A stretch of DNA of 41,900 nucleotides, taken from positions 1-41,900 of the forward strand of contig NZ_SBEF01000034.1 of the NCBI RefSeq assembly GCF_004011885.1, in the 5' to 3' direction. The notes beneath the pieces were generated by a model, which was not told where the DNA came from, did no database searches, and saw nothing but the letters and a program-made list of their open reading frames with translations. The position numbers were made by a program, and so were the translations under genes. Shown here one piece after another: positions 38,287 to 41,900 of this stretch; within the stretch, counting starts at the first letter, position 1, and each line of letters opens with the position of its first letter. This DNA is from Serratia microhaemolytica (lineage in GTDB: Bacteria > Pseudomonadota > Gammaproteobacteria > Enterobacterales > Enterobacteriaceae).

Positions 38287-39351
38287 CTATTTTTCCCGGT
38301 GGCGATGAAATGGCGGTGAGGCAACGGTGCTATCGGAGAGGGGGGAAGTGGAAGGCGAGAGGTTATCTAATGGGTTGAGTGCGATAGCAGCATCAAGGTG
38401 ATCGGGCGCGAAGTGGGCATAGCGCATGGTCATCATAATGGTGCTGTGGCCGAGGATTTGCTGCAGTACCAAAATATTACCGCCGCGCATCATAAAGTGG
38501 CTGGCAAAAGTATGGCGTAGCACGTGAGTGCGTTGCCCTGCGGGTAGTTGAATATCGGCGCGTTTCAGCGCCGCGTTAAACGCTTCATACGCCGGACTGA
38601 AGAGTTCACCACGCTTTTTCGGCAACATCTTTTGTAGTTGCTCGGAGATCGGCACCGTGCGGTTTTTTTTGCTCTTGGTCTGCGTGAAGGTTAATCGCCC
38701 AGGCAAGATTTGAGACTGCTTCAAGCTTTGTGCTTCGCTCCAACGCGCACCGGTAGCAAGGCAGATACGCACGATAATGCCCAAATCTGGATTAGGCGAC
38801 TGATCACAGGCCAGCAATAAGCGTTCAATTTCCTGCTGATAAAGGAAAGAGAGTTCCTGCTCACCCTCCTTAAATTGCCGAATACCGGATAATGGATTAT
38901 CGCCCTGCCACTCACCCAGCCGTTTCATTTCGGCATAGACCGCGTGCAGATAGGATTGCTCACGATTGACAGTCGCCTGTTTGACTTTTTTCTTCCCTTT
39001 TTGGCTCCACTCACCGCTGAGGCGTCTCTCGCGATAAACAGCAAAGCTATTTTTATCCAGGTGGATGGCCAGGGGATCACCTAAACGTTGACATATCGCC
39101 AGCAATTTCGCTTTGCGTTCATTGCCCGAGGTTAATGTTTTGCCATGCATCTGATACCAGCGCTCAATAAAGGCGGAAAGTGTCACAGCATTATCGTGCG
39201 GAGCCTGGCTACTGGCATTATTCAGCAACCGCCGTTCATGTGACAGTGCTTCGCCTTTAGTCGCAAACTGTTTACGCACCCGCTTGCCTTTGGCTCCATA
39301 TGGATAGCATTCACATAACCACTTTCCAGAAGCGAGTCTTCGAACCGTCAT
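38287..39351 (-). CDS. int: P2-like phage tyrosine integrase
   Basis: Site-specific recombinase that inserts and excises the prophage. 354 residues. N-terminal arm-binding part with RRLASGKWLCECYPYGAKGKRVRKQF, like P2 Int; core-binding region to about residue 165; catalytic domain with R203 (GARWSE), K228 area, H276/R279 (HVLRH), H302 (GHSTI) and nucleophile Y311 (MRYAHFAP). The ending with NPLDNLS matches P2 Int SLNPL. The C-terminal 25 residues (serine and threonine rich) are extra. Points towards degS, so the left attachment site is on that side. Confidence 0.95.
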   Translation of the reverse strand: MTVRRLASGKWLCECYPYGAKGKRVRKQFATKGEALSHERRLLNNASSQAPHDNAVTLSAFIERWYQMHGKTLTSGNERKAKLLAICQRLGDPLAIHLDKNSFAVYRERRLSGEWSQKGKKKVKQATVNREQSYLHAVYAEMKRLGEWQGDNPLSGIRQFKEGEQELSFLYQQEIERLLLACDQSPNPDLGIIVRICLATGARWSEAQSLKQSQILPGRLTFTQTKSKKNRTVPISEQLQKMLPKKRGELFSPAYEAFNAALKRADIQLPAGQRTHVLRHTFASHFMMRGGNILVLQQILGHSTIMMTMRYAHFAPDHLDAAIALNPLDNLSPSTSPLSDSTVASPPFHRHREK

Positions 39352-39653
39352 ATAACATTACCTCTAATACTGCCAAGTTAAACAAAAATAGTAAAACTCA
39401 CTAAAAGGAAAATAAAAAGTAAACCTGTTTAGAATTAATATGCAACAGAAAGACTGATCGCATAAATTAACGCAATCTAACAATATGCTTGAATAAAGGT
39501 TATGTGGAAAATTTTATTCCACGCTATATGCTATTTCTTTAAATATATTTTGCTGCTCCCTGGTGATTAAAATGTGTTCGTCTTAGGCACAGGTAAGCCA
39601 GAACAGGTCTATTTTATGGTAATATAATTGATTGAAATTTGATCAATTGCGGT
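39352..39653. other. AT-rich region upstream of int
   Basis: About 300 bases, very AT-rich, no supported gene. GTGGAA / TTCCAC (39504-39509, 39517-39522) and AATTGAT / ATCAATT (39626-39632, 39642-39648) are inverted repeats; the second lies just past the stop of the ORF6C-like gene. int promoter and integrase arm sites may be here but I cannot point to them. Confidence 0.4.
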
Positions 39654-40352
39654 TTAGTGACTGCGAAACAGCAATGCCCCGAGCAACATGCCGAGAATAA
39701 AAGTCAATCCCAGTTCTTTGGAATACGTGCGCAATAATACCGACATGCTCAGTCGTTCAATCAGCGACGGTGCAGCTTGTGCTGGCTGTGGTGCAGTAAC
39801 TTCTGGCTGAACACCCCCTTGTGCTACTGGCGGCTGTTCGCTTTTCTGTTTCAACTCATCCAGCCAAGAGAGTGCTTGTTGCAGTTGAATACGCGTTAAG
39901 TCATTGAAACGACCGGAACCAAAACTGACACAACAGTAGTGGGTCAACTTTTTGCGCAACTGCCCCTCTTCACCTTCACTGTTGCGCAGCAGTAGCCGCA
40001 CCAGTGCTTTGGTATTCCCTTTCTCTTTGCAATGTTCCAGCATCTGATTCAGAAAACTCCAAGCACCTTGATAGTGGTTGCTGGTCATATTCTTGATGCT
40101 GTTAACGCCGATTTCTGCATGAACCTTTTGCCAAATCAGAAAAGGTTCTTTTCCGCTCTCCTTGGCGATGGCAATCACCAAGTCATTTAGCTCCTTCCGC
40201 TGGGCAGGTACCAGCGGCCGGATTTCCTCTTTTTCTACCGGGAGCGCAATGTTGATGGTATGGCGCCCGTCAAATTGGTCGATCTGTATGGTGTTTTCAA
40301 TAAAATCACGCCCGGCAATACGGTTTTGTTCGCCCGTAGAGTGTATGCTCAT
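39654..40352 (-). CDS. ORF6C-like phage protein with C-terminal membrane tail
   Basis: A 232-residue protein of unknown role. N-terminus MSIHSTGEQNRIAGRDFIEN holds an AGRDF motif that also ends the neighbouring repressor. Residues about 50-105 (LNDLVIAIAKESGKEPFLIW... INSIKNMTSNHYQGAWSFL) look like the ORF6C domain seen in phage antirepressor-type proteins. A Pro/Gln/Ala-rich linker follows (about 175-195), and the last 18 residues are hydrophobic (GLTFILGMLLGALLFRSH), so it is probably tail-anchored in the inner membrane. AAGGAAA ribosome site. It sits 18 bases after the repressor and is transcribed with it, so it is made in lysogens; a role in immunity or exclusion of other phages is a guess. 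Confidence 0.6.
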   Translation of the reverse strand: MSIHSTGEQNRIAGRDFIENTIQIDQFDGRHTINIALPVEKEEIRPLVPAQRKELNDLVIAIAKESGKEPFLIWQKVHAEIGVNSIKNMTSNHYQGAWSFLNQMLEHCKEKGNTKALVRLLLRNSEGEEGQLRKKLTHYCCVSFGSGRFNDLTRIQLQQALSWLDELKQKSEQPPVAQGGVQPEVTAPQPAQAAPSLIERLSMSVLLRTYSKELGLTFILGMLLGALLFRSH

Positions 40353-40369
40353 AAAGTTTCCTTACTTAA

Positions 40370-40750
40370 TCATTTGTTTTCGTTGAAATCCCTACCTGCT
40401 ACTCGGTTTCCCTGGCCAGAAACAGTGATGTGACTTGATGCTGAGTTGCCAGCCGTCAGCGCCGCAAGTGCTGCTGCTTTGAGTGCGATAGGAGCTGCTC
40501 GGTAACTGTTAAGTAACTCTTCTTCGTCTTTAGTCAGTGCTGTTGTGGAACGTACCCCCGTTACAATGAATTGAACATCAGCACCTATCTTGGCAATTGC
40601 GCTTAGGTAGGTGGTATCTGGTGCTCGTTCGCCTTTTTCATATTTAAGTTGAGCAAGTTTTTTCACTCCGCCCATCTCGCCAAATGCCATCTGGCTCAAG
40701 CCAATCCGTTCGCGCTCCTCCTTTATCCGTTCTCCGGTATTCTCTTGCAT
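40370..40750 (-). CDS. Xre-family prophage repressor (C-like)
   Basis: A 126-residue DNA-binding protein. Residues 5-65 form the helix-turn-helix (RIKEERERIGLSQMAFGEMGGVKKLAQLKYEKGERAPDTTYLSAIAKIGADVQFIVTG), typical of repressors in P2-like prophages of enterobacteria. The C-terminus is short and has no LexA-like peptidase, so SOS self-cleavage is unlikely. It ends SGQGNRVAGRDFNENK. Faces left, opposite the early genes; its start lies beside the operator palindrome. AAGG is the ribosome site, next to eight T. Confidence 0.8.
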   Translation of the reverse strand: MQENTGERIKEERERIGLSQMAFGEMGGVKKLAQLKYEKGERAPDTTYLSAIAKIGADVQFIVTGVRSTTALTKDEEELLNSYRAAPIALKAAALAALTAGNSASSHITVSGQGNRVAGRDFNENK

Positions 40751-40760
40751 AAAAAAAACC

Positions 40761-40790
40761 TTGACAGGTATTCAATTGGATACCAATATA
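40761..40790 (+). promoter_or_regulatory. Early promoter with embedded operator palindrome
   Basis: TTGACA (40761-40766) is a perfect -35. GGTATTCAATTGGATACC at 40767-40784 is an 18-bp palindrome with one mismatch and fills the spacer. The -10 is CAATAT (17-base spacing) or AATATA (18). A repressor bound here would block the rightward early promoter. Confidence 0.65.
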
Positions 40791-40827
40791 GGCACCACAG
40801 ACATTTTATGGATCACACTATAACACT

Positions 40828-41040
40828 ATGACACAACAACATCATGTGCAGCGATCACGAACGCCAAACAATACTGTTGCTGGCGGAGCATTACCACTTC
40901 GTCTCTCCCCCGAAGAGCGATCAACCATTGAAGCGATGGCAAGAGCAGAGTGCCGTTCTGCTTCCAATATGATCCGTATCGTTTTTTTGCGCGGACTGGC
41001 AACGATGAATGCAAATGCGCGCGATAACAATGACCACTGA
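40828..41040 (+). CDS. Ribbon-helix-helix (Arc-like) phage regulator
   Basis: A 70-residue protein, first gene of the rightward operon. Residues about 20-58 (GALPLRLSPEERSTIEAMARAECRSASNMIRIVFLRGLA) follow the Arc/MetJ ribbon-helix-helix pattern, including the polar strand then two helices. No clear ribosome site. Likely binds DNA as a dimer and takes part in the lysogeny choice or represses early genes. Confidence 0.7.
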   Translation: MTQQHHVQRSRTPNNTVAGGALPLRLSPEERSTIEAMARAECRSASNMIRIVFLRGLATMNANARDNNDH

Positions 41041-41138
41041 GCGCGCTAAGGCGATAGCACGAGCGCCAGCGATAGCAAGTAAACAGTTTGTTAAATAAAA
41101 TCAGCATCGGATAAAAAATATTTATTGATAGGTGAAAA

Positions 41139-41342
41139 ATGACCAACGTAACAATCAATTTAAATGTTGCGGCGCCTTATCTCTCATTGAAGGAGTATGC
41201 CCGCGTCACCGGTATCCCGTTTGATACCTGCCGGGGTATGGTCAGAGATGGCCGTATCATTATCCGCCCCAAGGAACTTTCCGGTGGCAAAATCGAAGTT
41301 AATATGGTTGCCATGCTGAAAGATGCCATTGCCAATAGTTGA
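41139..41342 (+). CDS. Cox-like excisionase/regulator
   Basis: A 67-residue protein in the Cox position, with a winged-helix, MerR-like core (APYLSLKEYARVTGIPFDTCRGMVRDGRI... ELSGGKIEVNMVAMLKDA). P2-family Cox proteins have the same PY-x-EFA-x-TG start; they bind attP to promote excision and repress the repressor promoter. Between the RHH gene and a small unknown gene. Confidence 0.65.
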   Translation: MTNVTINLNVAAPYLSLKEYARVTGIPFDTCRGMVRDGRIIIRPKELSGGKIEVNMVAMLKDAIANS

Positions 41343-41352
41343 TGAGAAGATC

Positions 41353-41553
41353 ATGAGTCAATTAATTCAATTAAGCCGTCATAGCTATATTTATCGTGGA
41401 TTTACTATTCAAAAATGTCCACGTAATGCCATCACCATGAAAACCGCCTATAGCGTATTAAATAATGGTTTGTATCTCGGGCGTGATTTTGCATTGAGTG
41501 AGGCGATGCAGACTATCGATCGGTTAACGCGTGGTGAACGAGATGAAAGTTGA
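41353..41553 (+). CDS. Small phage early protein, unknown function
   Basis: A 66-residue protein from ATG 41353 (AGAAG upstream), beginning MSQLIQLSRHSYIYRGFTIQ. It has a pattern seen in small early proteins of P2-like prophages (YRGFTIQKC, AYSVLNNGLYLGRDFALSEAMQTID). No function known. Its last codons overlap the next gene by 11 bases. Confidence 0.6.
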   Translation: MSQLIQLSRHSYIYRGFTIQKCPRNAITMKTAYSVLNNGLYLGRDFALSEAMQTIDRLTRGERDES

Positions 41554-41722
41554 TAATAACCATTATTGTCTACCAGAGCTGGCAGCAGTCAAATTACCGT
41601 CAGTGAAAACGCAGTGCCATCATCCGCAAGGTTGGCTGGAGTCGCCACAAGGCCCAGGGCCGGATCCCACTTTTAATGGAACTTTTCTCTGTAGATACGA
41701 TCTGATCAGTCTCCTTCAGTAA
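41543..41722 (+). pseudogene. Phage small protein, possibly Fil-like, truncated by an IS
   Basis: A frame from ATG 41543, overlapping the previous gene. MKVDNNHYCLPELAAVKLPS is followed by HHPQGWLESPQGPGPD, a GWLE-x-P pattern that recalls the Fil (filamentation, DUF2724) family of P2-like phages. After about residue 40 the sequence is probably from the IS end, so the frame's stop at 41722 is not the gene's own. Truncation is inferred from the closeness of the transposase. Confidence 0.4.
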
Positions 41723-41900
41723 CGCAGAGTTGATGATGTCTATTTTTAATTATATCAGTGAAATACCAGACCCACGCAAAGACATTAACAAAAAACATAA
41801 GTTGGTCGATGTCATTTTTTTGGTTTTCTCCGCTGTGCTCAGTGGCGCATCGGGATGGAAATCGATACAGGAGTTTGGCGAACTGCAACTTGGCTGGCTC
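41655..41900 (+). mobile_element. ISAs1-family insertion sequence, left end
   Basis: The transposase gene begins at 41733 and the frame of the phage gene stops just before. A possible left end is the CAGGGC at 41655-41660, 78 bases ahead, as ISAs1-like ends usually begin CAGG; the exact edge and the direct repeats cannot be fixed without the right end. It breaks the early region of the prophage. Confidence 0.6.
41733..41900 (+). CDS. ISAs1-family transposase (N-terminal part)
   Basis: The first 56 codons of a DDE transposase that runs off the window. MMSIFNYISEIPDPRKDINK, HKLVDVIFLVFSAVLSGASGW and KSIQEFGELQLGWL match the DDE_Tnp_1-associated N-terminal domain of ISAs1 (H-repeat) transposases: YI-x-x-IPDPR, then L-D-hydrophobic-SGA-x-GW, then I-x-EFG. 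Starts at either of two adjacent ATGs. Confidence 0.88.
   Translation, partial: MMSIFNYISEIPDPRKDINKKHKLVDVIFLVFSAVLSGASGWKSIQEFGELQLGWL

Larger units (their letters stand above)
38287..41732. mobile_element. Left end of a P2-like prophage (partial)
   Basis: Integrase, repressor-side operon facing left and an early operon facing right, in the P2 order int, C, Cox. The left limit is inside 37906-38286; the right part runs off the window and is interrupted by an insertion sequence from about 41655. No structural genes are in view, so one cannot tell whether it is complete. Confidence 0.85.

Noticed and set aside
40649-40831. 60-codon plus-strand ORF across the operator
   Set aside because: Antisense to the repressor and covers the operator/promoter; a shadow.
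38287-41900. Retron, toxin-antitoxin or restriction system in the prophage
   Set aside because: No reverse transcriptase, nuclease or toxin motif is visible in the part of the prophage in the window.

Overview
The window looks like a chromosomal segment of a gamma-proteobacterium of the order Enterobacterales, most likely a Serratia or Yersinia relative. The evidence is close similarity (recalled from memory) to E. coli proteins for SmpB, RatA/B, MutS, ArcA, ThrLABC, TalB, L13/S9, ZapE/ZapG and DegQ/DegS; a tmRNA with a tag ending ANDENYALAA; and conserved gene pairs such as arcA-yjtD-thrLABC and rplM-rpsI / zapE / zapG-degQ-degS. The genus assignment is inference. Blocks that lie far apart in E. 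coli are joined here with few or no intervening genes, so the genome has been heavily rearranged, as in host-associated lineages.

Layout. (1) 1-1856: the edge of a type VI secretion cluster (tssG start, tssF), minus strand. (2) 2298-4132: a two-gene cassette (secreted SnoaL-like protein and a divergent LysR regulator) bracketed by 52-bp inverted repeats, with a decayed transposase-like fragment inside the left repeat. (3) 4198-6336: tmRNA, smpB, and divergent ratA-ratB. (4) mutS, minus strand, convergent with ratB. (5) 9324-18276: periplasmic nitrate reductase operon napFDAGHBC (minus strand) divergent from the nitrate sensor narQ and its response regulator narP, with candidate FNR and NarP sites between. 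(6) 18440-20548: a secreted 5'-nucleotidase-like enzyme with three S-layer-homology repeats and an altered metal motif. (7) 20775-31790: arcA, a yjjY-like ORF, yjtD, thrLABC with attenuator, yaaA, an alanine/sodium symporter and talB. (8) 31958-37905: rpsI-rplM, zapE, zapG, degQ and degS. (9) 38287 to the end: the left end of a P2-like prophage (integrase, ORF6C-like protein with membrane tail, repressor, operator, RHH protein, Cox-like protein, two small early proteins), broken at its right by the start of an ISAs1-family insertion sequence.

Functionally, blocks 5 and 7 hold an anaerobic-respiration theme: NarQ senses nitrate or nitrite, NarP and FNR probably drive nap, and ArcA, itself behind an FNR-like box, handles redox control. 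ssrA/smpB serve ribosome rescue; degQ/degS serve envelope protein quality control. I found no CRISPR array, no rRNA or tRNA gene (other than tmRNA), and no convincing complete new defence system. The most unusual features are the inverted-repeat cassette, the SLH 5'-nucleotidase with a missing metal-binding histidine, and the prophage repressor/ORF6C pair that share an AGRDF motif across the gene boundary.
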